Below, in pieces: positions 23,214 to 30,246 of a stretch of DNA of 64,000 nt; positions within the stretch are counted from its first letter, which is position 1; each line of letters starts with the position of its first letter. The stretch is taken from positions 1-64,000 of the IMG/VR virus record IMGVR_UViG_3300035670_000147; one strand, given 5' to 3'. The DNA comes from a virus. The notes under the pieces are model-generated. The model saw nothing but the letters and a program-made list of their open reading frames with translations. It searched no databases and had not been told where the DNA came from. Position numbers and translations under genes: made by a program.

Positions 23214-24302
23214 ATGATTGATGTTTCTTTATGGCGGGCTGTTCCAGAGCGCGTTGCGGACTTATTGCCGCGCGCGATAGAAATTGGCCACGCCTACATT
23301 AAAGTTGCCGAACAAACCGGCGACCTCGCCGGCAGCACGGCGACGTGGCTCGTCGATGAAGACGTGCTTGTGTGCTACCGCCCGAACGCGAAACGCGCGG
23401 TCAAATTTGGGCATCTCGATAATGGGCGGTGTTTCCGCATCCGCGATATTAACGACAAACCGGATGTCGAAAAAGAAATTCTGATTAAGAAAGCCGCGCT
23501 GCCCGGCGTCAGCCATGTTTGGGATTTTGCGAACAAAGCCCTGCTCGGCCCAACGCCCCTGTCGAACGCGATTGTGTCCGGTTTAATGCTCGGCGGTTTG
23601 GGTTACGGCGCCGGCACGCTCGCTGAAAACTTGTTTCCGGAAAGATATTTAGAGCGGGGCAAGTTTCGCCGAACGCTTGGGCTGCTCGGCGCTGGCGCGG
23701 GTTTGGGCCTTGGCGCAATGAATGCGCACGCGAACGGCCGCCGTACCGGAAAAGGTTTTTGGTCCGGCCTGATTACGCGCAACGATTCAGATGTGTCGCA
23801 GTACACGCCTGAATCTCGGATTGCAGCCCGCGGCCTAAACGCGCGCGAGCGCCTTGGAATTGCCAAACAGCCGGCCGTAAAAACAAGCGCCGCAGAAACG
23901 GTGAAAGAAAGTTTTCAGCAGTTCCCGTCGCAGTTGCGGCAGCCCGGGCTGTTTGCGCCGATCGTTAACGTGCCGCAATTTAATCAGGCCGCGTGGGGCG
24001 ACGTGCAACGCGGTATGCACACTAATAATTTTCAAAATTACACGCCGCCGCAGTTCGCCGCGGCGACGACCGGTTTAATGACGGGAATTAGCGCGGCACA
24101 ACGGTCGCCGATTATTCGGCCGGTTGACGTCATTCGCGGCATTGCGTCGGCGGGCGTTGGGCTCGCCACGGCGAATCTTGCTGGCCGCACGTTATCGGCG
24201 CTGGCGGGTTTAACACCGGCGGGACAAGAAAAATTACAGGATATGGGGCTGTGGGGTGGTATGATGCATGCTGTCGTACCCGCAATGTTTGGCAATCGTT
24301 AA
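23214..24302 (+). CDS. Putative virion protein with glycine-zipper hairpin
   Basis: The protein has 362 residues. Residues 1-95 look like a folded domain with strands (TWLVDEDVLVCYR, FGHLDNGRCFRI). Residues about 115-170 hold two Gly-rich hydrophobic segments joined by a charged linker ending in F-R-R (GGLGYGAGTL...FPERYLERGKFRR...LLGAGAGLGLG), the same design as in the genes at 3502, 3955 and 6351. The C-terminal half is Ala/Gly/Pro-rich with a further hydrophobic region near 295-340. A role in the virion or at the membrane during entry is inference. Confidence 0.5.
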   Translation: MIDVSLWRAVPERVADLLPRAIEIGHAYIKVAEQTGDLAGSTATWLVDEDVLVCYRPNAKRAVKFGHLDNGRCFRIRDINDKPDVEKEILIKKAALPGVSHVWDFANKALLGPTPLSNAIVSGLMLGGLGYGAGTLAENLFPERYLERGKFRRTLGLLGAGAGLGLGAMNAHANGRRTGKGFWSGLITRNDSDVSQYTPESRIAARGLNARERLGIAKQPAVKTSAAETVKESFQQFPSQLRQPGLFAPIVNVPQFNQAAWGDVQRGMHTNNFQNYTPPQFAAATTGLMTGISAAQRSPIIRPVDVIRGIASAGVGLATANLAGRTLSALAGLTPAGQEKLQDMGLWGGMMHAVVPAMFGNR

Positions 24303-24312
24303 AGGAGCCGTT

Positions 24313-24687
24313 ATGACTACGTCAAAGAAAAGTGTGGCAACTAAAGTAGAAGAATTGCGCTCATTCGGCGAAGCCGCCGAAGGCACCGCGCTCGAAGGGC
24401 TTGATAAGTGGCTCACGCCAGAGTTTTGGACAATGGCGCTCACCGCGGCTTCTAACATTATTGCCGTACTGGCGCTCGTTGGCTGGCTCGACCACTCTCA
24501 AGTTGAAACTGTAACCAAAGCCGTCACGGCCTTAATTGGCGCCGTTGAGGTTATTTTGATCAACGGGTTGCTGGTCTGGAAGTACCTGTCCGGCCGACAG
24601 GAGATCGCGAAGCAAATTATGGCGTCGCGGTTGCGGATTCGCGAAGAAGTTGAGTACGCAAAATTGCAAGCGTTAAAATCTAGGTGA
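24313..24687 (+). CDS. Small membrane protein, possible holin
   Basis: The protein has 124 residues. ATG 24313 is preceded by AAAGGAG. Two hydrophobic helices (about residues 39-58 and 68-92) lie between a charged N-terminus and a long charged C-terminal helix. The W-T-M-A-L-T-A-A-S-N-I-I-A-V-L-A-L segment and size would suit a class II holin, but many phage membrane proteins look alike. The next gene follows after 3 bp. Confidence 0.5.
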   Translation: MTTSKKSVATKVEELRSFGEAAEGTALEGLDKWLTPEFWTMALTAASNIIAVLALVGWLDHSQVETVTKAVTALIGAVEVILINGLLVWKYLSGRQEIAKQIMASRLRIREEVEYAKLQALKSR

Positions 24688-24690
24688 TTT

Positions 24691-25104
24691 ATGGACGAGG
24701 GCGCTCTTGCAGACCGGATCAAAGCATCTCCGGCGTTGTCAGCGTTACACGACGACATTGCCAGAGAATTAGCCTTTCATTCGGAACACAGTGTGCAATT
24801 TGATCCGATTACGATCATCATGATTATTTCAATCGTGGTGCAAGTAATCATTCACTGCCGCAACAAGCGCAGTGACGAGCAAATTGCGCAAGATATTCGC
24901 GACATTAGAACGCTTCCGCCGCGCCAATTAATGCGGCTCCGACGGCGTTTAAACAGATTGTGGCGAGACCGTTGCGGGGGTTACGACGCGAGCCCGAACG
25001 CAACGAATCCGCTAATCACTGCGTTGTACGAAGTAAGCGAGCGCGCAGACGACGAAACTATTAGTGAACTTTTACTGCTGGCGCGTCAGAATGAAAATGG
25101 GTAA
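24691..25104 (+). CDS. Small single-span membrane protein
   Basis: The protein has 137 residues. The N-terminal 38 residues are polar, followed by one hydrophobic helix (about 39-55, ITIIMIISIVVQVIIHC) and a long basic region (R-Q-L-M-R-L-R-R-R-L-N-R-L-W-R). It stands 3 bp after another membrane protein gene and 5 bp before the matrixin gene, all probably on one transcript. I have seen no specific family. A regulator or partner of the protease is one possibility. Confidence 0.5.
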   Translation: MDEGALADRIKASPALSALHDDIARELAFHSEHSVQFDPITIIMIISIVVQVIIHCRNKRSDEQIAQDIRDIRTLPPRQLMRLRRRLNRLWRDRCGGYDASPNATNPLITALYEVSERADDETISELLLLARQNENG

Positions 25105-25109
25105 GAAAT

Positions 25110-25937
25110 ATGGCACGGAAGCCGAAACAGACAACTGAAAGCAAAAACGTCATTCCAACGAGTCAGGCGTTAAAGTATTTGTTCAACCTTGGATATTTCG
25201 GAAAAGACCCGTGGTCGAAGGTTCGGTCAATACGCGGCAAGGAACTGGAAAAGGCCATTGCTGCGTATCAAGAGTTTAACGGGATTGAGCCGTGCGGGTG
25301 TGTAAACGACGTGACGGCCCACCGATTCAATCGGCGGCGGTGCGGGCTGCCGGACTTCGGGCTCACAGACCCGAACGGCGAGCCGTGCAAGTGGCCGATG
25401 AAAAACATTACGTACTATCACGAAATTAAAATGCCGGGATTGAGCGACGAGCAGGTTCGTGAGGCGTATGACGTCGCGTTCAGTCAGTGGGCCGAGGTTT
25501 GCAACATTGAACCGACCCGCGTTGACAGCCCGGCTCGTGCCAACATTTATGCGCGTTCCGGGACCGGCCGAAAAAATCATCTCGATAATCGCGGCGGCAC
25601 ATTAGCGTGGAGTGAGTTACCGTGCGGCGTTCATGAAACTATTCAGTTAGACCAGATGTACGACGAGGCTGAGCCGTGGTCGTTTAACATGGCTATCGCA
25701 GTGATGTGTCACGAACTCGGACACGCGCTTGGCCTGCCGCATTTAAACGATGGTAATTTAATGGCCCCGTACTACGACCCGAATGTGACGGCGCCGCAGA
25801 AAGATGATATTAAAGAAATCGTAAAGTTATACGGGAAACGCGCGCAAAAGTACCCCATTACGAAAGACGCGTCGCTAAAAATTGGCGGCACAATCGTAAT
25901 TAACGGTCGCCCGTATGTACTCGTGCCAAAAACCTGA
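25110..25937 (+). CDS. Matrixin-type zinc metalloprotease with cysteine-switch prodomain
   Basis: The protein has 275 residues. Residues 15-70 resemble a peptidoglycan-binding-like three-helix prodomain. They are followed by RRCGLPD with Cys78, the form of the cysteine switch (PRCGxPD) that keeps matrix metalloproteases latent. The catalytic motif is HELGHALGLPH (His201, Glu202, His205, His211), and Met218 in NLMAP is the Met-turn. After about residue 250 a short strand-rich tail follows. No signal peptide is visible, so it may leave the cell by lysis or travel in the virion. The family call is strong; the substrate is unknown. It is one of at least three proteases here. Confidence 0.85.
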   Translation: MARKPKQTTESKNVIPTSQALKYLFNLGYFGKDPWSKVRSIRGKELEKAIAAYQEFNGIEPCGCVNDVTAHRFNRRRCGLPDFGLTDPNGEPCKWPMKNITYYHEIKMPGLSDEQVREAYDVAFSQWAEVCNIEPTRVDSPARANIYARSGTGRKNHLDNRGGTLAWSELPCGVHETIQLDQMYDEAEPWSFNMAIAVMCHELGHALGLPHLNDGNLMAPYYDPNVTAPQKDDIKEIVKLYGKRAQKYPITKDASLKIGGTIVINGRPYVLVPKT

Positions 25938-25943
25938 TAGAAT
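25935..25943 (+). promoter_or_regulatory. Extended -10 promoter candidate
   Basis: TG-A-TAGAAT overlaps the stop codon of the matrixin gene, 26 bp before the start at 25970. It matches the TGATAnAATC string before 10573. No -35 hexamer is obvious. Confidence 0.3.
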
Positions 25944-25969
25944 CATACGCGTCTTGCAAGGAGATAATT

Positions 25970-26251
25970 ATGACCCAGTTTCAAATGCTTGCACTTGGTT
26001 TATTTCTCGGCGTCACGGCTGTCGCCTACCGTAAAGAACTTGTTTCTTTGGCGAAAGCCCTGCTGAAGCGCGGCGGCGTTGAAACCCCCGCTGTACAGCA
26101 GTCGATCGCCGTGACGATCGTCGACGATCTTGTGTCTGTAACCGAACTCCGCGACAAATTGGCCGCAGAGGATTGCCCGCAGGGTGTTGAGGCGTGCACA
26201 AATTTACTGCGCGTAATCGTCGAACACATCCCGCCGGCAAAAACCGTCTGA
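25970..26251 (+). CDS. Small membrane-anchored protein
   Basis: The protein has 93 residues with AAGGAGA 8-14 bases before ATG 25970. Residues 4-20 are hydrophobic and form one N-terminal anchor. The rest is amphipathic and helical, with conserved-looking C-P-Q-G-V-E-A-C. No family is recognised. It begins a run of three small anchored or exported proteins (25970, 26276, 26722). Confidence 0.5.
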   Translation: MTQFQMLALGLFLGVTAVAYRKELVSLAKALLKRGGVETPAVQQSIAVTIVDDLVSVTELRDKLAAEDCPQGVEACTNLLRVIVEHIPPAKTV

Positions 26252-26275
26252 TAACCCCGATCGGGAGTAATTTCA

Positions 26276-26725
26276 ATGAAAAAGTTAGTTTGGGTCGCCG
26301 GTTTGTTGCTTATTGTGGCGCTCTTATACCCGAACGGGATTTCTCTGCCGACGCCGTCTCCGGAGCCCGTACCCGTTCCGGCGCCGGACGACGTTGTTGA
26401 CACGAATCCCGAAATTGTTTCTCTCCTCGCCAACGCGACAGCGGAAGATAAGCAACGCATCGCCGGCACGTACGAGGGTATGCTTCGGGTTTTTACGCGC
26501 GACAAAGGCACCCGCGTGAAGACGACCGAGCAGTGGGCCGATTTTCAGGCAAACACATTGCAGTTAGCGATTGATACGCCCGGTAAATATCCGGGACTAG
26601 ACGTTGCGATTGAAAATGTGTTTAAGACACAACTTGGCACAGACGATGTGCTGCCGACAAATCCTGAAACGCAACAGCAGATTAACAAGGCTTGCCGAAT
26701 TATTATCGCTTCGGCGCGTAAATGA
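26276..26725 (+). CDS. Exported or membrane-anchored protein
   Basis: The protein has 149 residues. The N-terminus (MKKLVWVAGLLLIVALLYP) is a typical signal anchor, followed by a Pro-rich linker (SPEPVPVPAPDD) and an acidic helical domain. There is no lipobox. The domain probably faces the periplasm or exterior. Its stop overlaps the next start (ATGA). It has no enzyme motif. A link to the neighbouring proteases is possible but unproven. Confidence 0.5.
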   Translation: MKKLVWVAGLLLIVALLYPNGISLPTPSPEPVPVPAPDDVVDTNPEIVSLLANATAEDKQRIAGTYEGMLRVFTRDKGTRVKTTEQWADFQANTLQLAIDTPGKYPGLDVAIENVFKTQLGTDDVLPTNPETQQQINKACRIIIASARK

Positions 26726-27276
26726 TTTGGTGGCACACATTTGCGATAGGTGGTTCCATGACTGGGATCGATCCCTTTCTGGCAGCATTTGTTATTTTGT
26801 GGTGCCTGTTTCTTTTTTTTGTTATCATAGGCAGTGTGTTGCCGCAGCGTCCTCTAACGCCGCGGTTGTCTGTTTTTGAGCAAAGGAGAGAGTCTATGGC
26901 TGACGTTTTAACTTACGCTGTTTCTGCCGCACCGGTCGCTGAAGGCGACGTTGTGACCCGCGAACTCAGCGTGGTTATCAACGGAGTGGAACAACCTGTT
27001 GTTTCTTTTCCGGGTTACGCGGTCGATCTCGGCACCGTGGAGGCGCCGCAGGATTCTGAAGTAGTATTACGGCTTGTCGACGTCGATGACGCCGGCAACC
27101 GATCCGAACCGGCTGAAGTAACGTTCGTCGCTGTCGATACGCTGCCGCCGTCCGTTCCGGGCGCGCTCGGCGTGGCGCTGGTCGGCGAAAAGACAGTCGC
27201 TGACGAGGTCGTCGATGAAGTTGTCGACGAAGTCGTGGACGGCGAAGAGTCGAACGAAGACGTTACGGGTGCGTGA
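26722..27276 (+). CDS. Membrane-anchored fibronectin/Ig-like domain protein with internal start
   Basis: The protein has 184 residues from ATG 26722, in the ATGA overlap. Residues 18-42 form a hydrophobic anchor. From Met59 there is a beta-sandwich-like domain (VVTRELSVVINGVE...VVLRLVDVDDAGNRSEPAEVTFVAVD), ending in a D-T-x-P-P-x-x-P-G linker typical of fibronectin-type repeats. An acidic D-E-V-V repeat tail follows. ATG 26896 (Met59) has its own AAAGGAGAG, so a 126-residue soluble form may also be made, or may be the only form. A binding or adhesion role is inferred. Confidence 0.5.
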   Translation: MIWWHTFAIGGSMTGIDPFLAAFVILWCLFLFFVIIGSVLPQRPLTPRLSVFEQRRESMADVLTYAVSAAPVAEGDVVTRELSVVINGVEQPVVSFPGYAVDLGTVEAPQDSEVVLRLVDVDDAGNRSEPAEVTFVAVDTLPPSVPGALGVALVGEKTVADEVVDEVVDEVVDGEESNEDVTGA

Positions 27277-27294
27277 CGATTAAAATCGGTTAAC

Positions 27295-27322
27295 GCCCCT
27301 GCCGCCGAAAGGCGGCGGGGGC
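27295..27322 (+). terminator. Strong GAAA-tetraloop hairpin between operons
   Basis: GCCCCTGCCGCC and GGCGGCGGGGGC form a 12-bp stem with one G-T pair and a GAAA tetraloop. The bases after it are TTAACCCC, not a T run, so it may be a pause, processing or stability element rather than a classic terminator. Confidence 0.5.
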
Positions 27323-27345
27323 TTAACCCCAACCACAATCTACTT

Positions 27346-28371
27346 ATGGCTGACGAAGAACTGTTTTTTGAAAACGTATACGACGTTGTCGAGGCGTACG
27401 AAAAAGGGTTTATCGGCGCCTACAACGACCCCGAAGCCGACGCCCAATTGTGGGCAGAAGTCCGGGCCGCCGGCGGCATCCCAGACGGCGCGATGGCTTG
27501 CCAAGCCTACGGGCTCGAAAATAGCGGCAAAGGCAAACTCAGTTTGCCGGTACTAGAAATTGAAGCGCTGTACCCCAGTTGTTTGCCCGGCGGCGCACAA
27601 GGCCGCGGCGACTGCGTCAGTTGGTCGACGCGGAATGCCTGTCTCGGCACAATGTGCTGCGAGATTACAAGCGGCAAGCCGGACGAAGTTAGCGGCCGGC
27701 TGGAGGGCGCTCCGGAAGTCAGCGACGTCGCGCGCTTAAACGGCGTTTTATCGACGGAAGCGTTTTACAATTGGCGCCGGCACGGCGGCGACGGCTGGAC
27801 ATGTTCGGCCGCGGCCCGAGTGGCGTTAAAAGAGTCTGGCTTGTGGCTGCGCAAGAAGTACGAATCTATTAACGTCGATATGACGCAGTATTCGTCGCGC
27901 AACGCCGGCATTTACGGCCGGACTACGCCGCCCGAGTCGTGGCTTGAGATCGGCAAAGACCATTTGGTGCGCACCGCGACGGACGTCGAAGACTTTGAAC
28001 AACTCCGCGATTTGTTAGCCAATGGTTACTGTGTAAGTTCGTGCGGCTCGGAAGGATTTTCCAGTCAACGCAATGAGCATGGCGTCAGTTCGCGTAAGGG
28101 GTCTTGGGCGCACGCGATGGCCTATCTGGGCGTAGATGATCGCGACGCTATTAAAGCCATTTACAACGAGCCGCTCGTGTTAGTCCAGAATTCATGGGGC
28201 CAGTGGAATGACGGGCCTCGGCGAATTTTGGGTACGAATATCGACATTCCCGTTGGTTCGTTCTGGGCTCGCTGGTCAGATATTAAGAATCGGTCGATGA
28301 TCGCGTTCTCTGGCGTAAATGGCTGGCCGCCCAAGAAACTGAAGTCATATGGTGCGTTAGGTAACATTTAG
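27346..28371 (+). CDS. Papain-like (C1-type) cysteine protease
   Basis: The protein has 341 residues. The C1 catalytic order is visible: Cys90 in QGRGDCVSWST, His256 in SWAHAMAYLG and Asn282 in VLVQNSWGQWN. A Gln that could form the oxyanion hole lies at about residue 84. The N-terminal 80 residues may act as a pro-region or a separate domain. No signal peptide is present. The nearby matrixin gene and the distant trypsin-like gene give three unrelated proteases in one phage segment. It might process phage proteins or attack host proteins. The substrate is unknown. Confidence 0.8.
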   Translation: MADEELFFENVYDVVEAYEKGFIGAYNDPEADAQLWAEVRAAGGIPDGAMACQAYGLENSGKGKLSLPVLEIEALYPSCLPGGAQGRGDCVSWSTRNACLGTMCCEITSGKPDEVSGRLEGAPEVSDVARLNGVLSTEAFYNWRRHGGDGWTCSAAARVALKESGLWLRKKYESINVDMTQYSSRNAGIYGRTTPPESWLEIGKDHLVRTATDVEDFEQLRDLLANGYCVSSCGSEGFSSQRNEHGVSSRKGSWAHAMAYLGVDDRDAIKAIYNEPLVLVQNSWGQWNDGPRRILGTNIDIPVGSFWARWSDIKNRSMIAFSGVNGWPPKKLKSYGALGNI

Positions 28372-28431
28372 CGACATATCAGTTTTGATTTGTCGCGCGG
28401 AACGACATAAAAAACTTGTGTCATTCCGCGC
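28372..28431 (+). repeat. Two adjacent hairpins in the 90-bp gap after the papain-like gene
   Basis: CGACATATCA/TGATTTGTCG (28372-28395, one mismatch, 4-nt loop) is followed at once by GCGCGGAA plus GACA pairing with TGTC plus TTCCGCGC (28395-28431, one internal mismatch). No T tract follows the second. They probably end or process the upstream transcript. Confidence 0.5.
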
Positions 28432-28461
28432 AGACGTTCAAATACTTTAGAGGTTTGTGCC

Positions 28462-28737
28462 ATGCTTAACTGGTTATTAGCATTTTTTACCTCGCTTTTT
28501 TCTTGGGGTGGCGTGCAGCAAGCCGAGCCGCCGCAGAAAGATTATGTCGGGTATGTGGCGGCTGAGGCGGCATATTCGGCGCTAATTCCCGTAGCAGAGC
28601 CCACCAAGCCGAAAGTGCCCACAAAAGATTGCACGACCTGTAGGGGCACTGGCCGCGTCCGCACAGGCGACGATCAGGGCTGGACAAAATGCCCGGATTG
28701 CGAGGGTTTGCCGCCGAGTGACGCTATTTCGCAATAA
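28462..28737 (+). CDS. Membrane-anchored protein with DnaJ-like zinc finger
   Basis: The protein has 91 residues. The first 18 are hydrophobic (MLNWLLAFFTSLFSWGG). Near the C-terminus, C-T-T-C-R-G-T-G-R-V and C-P-D-C-E-G form two C-x-x-C-x-G-x-G-type half-sites, as in one zinc-binding module of DnaJ. There is no J-domain. Such stand-alone modules in phages have unknown roles. The stop codon lies inside a long inverted repeat. Confidence 0.55.
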   Translation: MLNWLLAFFTSLFSWGGVQQAEPPQKDYVGYVAAEAAYSALIPVAEPTKPKVPTKDCTTCRGTGRVRTGDDQGWTKCPDCEGLPPSDAISQ

Positions 28738-28812
28738 TTGCTCGTCAGCCAATAATTGCGAAATAGAATACCGTTGCCGAAATTCGTAATGTTCGATATA
28801 CAAAACATTACG
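28724..28812 (+). repeat. Long inverted repeat and second hairpin after the zinc-finger gene
   Basis: CTATTTCGCAATAATTG (28724-28740) pairs with CAATAATTGCGAAATAG (28750-28766), 17 bases with one central mismatch, across the gene end. CGTAATGTT/AACATTACG (28785-28812) is a perfect 9-bp stem with a 10-nt loop. A GTTCGATATA decamer occurs at 28791 and again at 28822. The first may be a terminator without a U tract or a protein-binding site. Confidence 0.55.
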
Positions 28813-28850
28813 GAGGCTGACGTTCGATATATGCTACGTAAGGTGCAAGG

Positions 28851-29351
28851 ATGCCCGATCTGAAAAAAGTCACAGGGAAGTGCTATACGTTCCGCGGCCT
28901 CAAGTTTTATGCTGAAAACGGCTTTATCTGCCTGCACGACGAGGATACGGGCGAATTTTACGTCCTGACGCGCAAAGAATTCTTGCTGCGCGCTCAGGCG
29001 CTCTCCGAAGAAGCCGCCCGTCTTCGTCACGTTGCCGCCGCGAACCCCGATAAAGCGTCGTGGCTCTCCGCTGACCGCTCTGAGTTAATTCGCGCGATCG
29101 AGGAGATGATTGCCTGTACTAATGAGGCAAAAGAGCAGGGCGACCGTACAGACCCCGCCGTCGATGCTTGGTTTATGAAGCACCGACCCTCTCGCAAAAG
29201 CAGAATTTCGTTGGTAAGTGCTGCAGATTTTAAGACTGCAATGCCCGGCGCCCTTCCTTTAGGCCGAGATACTGGAAAACATGTCGCTCCAGACTTTACA
29301 ATGGGGGCTAAGCCAAATACCCCTAAAAAGTTAATTCTGCCGGGAGAGTGA
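28851..29351 (+). CDS. Hypothetical phage protein
   Basis: The protein has 166 residues with AAGG just before ATG 28851. The first 45 residues contain strands (GKCYTFRGLKFYAENGFICLHDEDTGEFYVL), then a helical charged region, then a C-terminal disordered tail ending P-K-K-L-I-L-P-G-E. No family or motif is recognised. It stands 1 bp before the next gene, at the start of the block leading to the RNA polymerase. Confidence 0.5.
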   Translation: MPDLKKVTGKCYTFRGLKFYAENGFICLHDEDTGEFYVLTRKEFLLRAQALSEEAARLRHVAAANPDKASWLSADRSELIRAIEEMIACTNEAKEQGDRTDPAVDAWFMKHRPSRKSRISLVSAADFKTAMPGALPLGRDTGKHVAPDFTMGAKPNTPKKLILPGE

Positions 29352-29352
29352 C

Positions 29353-29871
29353 ATGGATTTAGATAGCATTGACGAAAAGACGGCGTTTAAGTTGGGTTTT
29401 GCCACGCGCTGCTTTGAAATGGGCCTCGAACCCGCGCAGGTCAAAGAAGCATTCGAAAAAAGCGCACTTCTTCCTACATTTCTCGGCGGTACCGGCACTG
29501 GAATATTAAGCCGCTTGGCGCCCGGATTAGCCGCCCGCCTCGCCCCGATTGCCGCGCGCACCGGACCTTGGGGTAAATGGATGGCTGGCGGCGCTGCTGC
29601 GGCCGGACTTCCCGCTGCTGGCTTTTTCGCAAGCGGCGCGCCGCTGCAGGCCATAAAAGACATGGGTCTGCTTGGCATCGGCCTCGGGGGCGGCGCGGGC
29701 TTACTGGGCGGCGCAGCGCTCGGCTACGGCAAGGCCAAGTTAGACGAGGAGCCGGTCGATGAGGACGAAATCAAGTCCAAGGAACTCTCAGATACTTATA
29801 AGGCGTACACGGCCCGATTGAAGTCTCAGCGGGCCTATCAGCAGTACCGCAAAGCGCGCGAAAGCGCCTAA
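29353..29871 (+). CDS. Gly/Ala-rich virion-like protein
   Basis: The protein has 172 residues. The N-terminus (EKTAFKLGFATRCFEMGLEPAQVKEAF) is a short helical motif often seen at the start of phage virion proteins. Residues 45-125 are Gly/Ala-rich with two or three hydrophobic segments, and the C-terminus is charged and helical. The pattern fits the membrane-active protein set elsewhere in the window. Its function is unknown. Confidence 0.5.
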   Translation: MDLDSIDEKTAFKLGFATRCFEMGLEPAQVKEAFEKSALLPTFLGGTGTGILSRLAPGLAARLAPIAARTGPWGKWMAGGAAAAGLPAAGFFASGAPLQAIKDMGLLGIGLGGGAGLLGGAALGYGKAKLDEEPVDEDEIKSKELSDTYKAYTARLKSQRAYQQYRKARESA

Positions 29872-29886
29872 CCACGGAAGGGTCTT

Positions 29887-30234
29887 GTGAGTACACGGAA
29901 GTATTTTCAAGAGATAGCAGGCCAGCAGCACGGAAACCATCGCCTTTACTGGCCCGGCACGCCAGAAGGTTTTCCTGTAATCGCGCCGCCGGGAACCGCT
30001 CCAAACCTCAAACAAGAGGAAATGGAGAACATCGACTTCCGGCTCGATTTCAAGTCCAAAATGTTTGAATTGTGGGATACGGCGCAAAAAGCCGAATTTG
30101 ACGACATCAATGATAAAATAGTCAACGGTTGGTACATGCTGCAAAAGCGGTCTGACCACTGGGACGACGAGCACAAACACTTTCGAATCTGGCTGGAGTG
30201 GTGCCAAGTTTACGGCATGATTCCGCCCAAATAA
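29887..30234 (+). CDS. Hypothetical phage protein
   Basis: The protein has 115 residues from GTG 29887; the upstream GGAAGGG is a usable ribosome binding site. It is soluble, rich in aromatic and charged residues (W-D-T-A-Q-K-A-E-F-D-D-I-N-D-K-I-V-N-G-W-Y), and probably a compact alpha/beta fold. No known motif is seen. It is followed after 12 bp by another structural-type gene. Confidence 0.5.
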   Translation: MSTRKYFQEIAGQQHGNHRLYWPGTPEGFPVIAPPGTAPNLKQEEMENIDFRLDFKSKMFELWDTAQKAEFDDINDKIVNGWYMLQKRSDHWDDEHKHFRIWLEWCQVYGMIPPK

Positions 30235-30246
30235 CGGCAGGCGATT

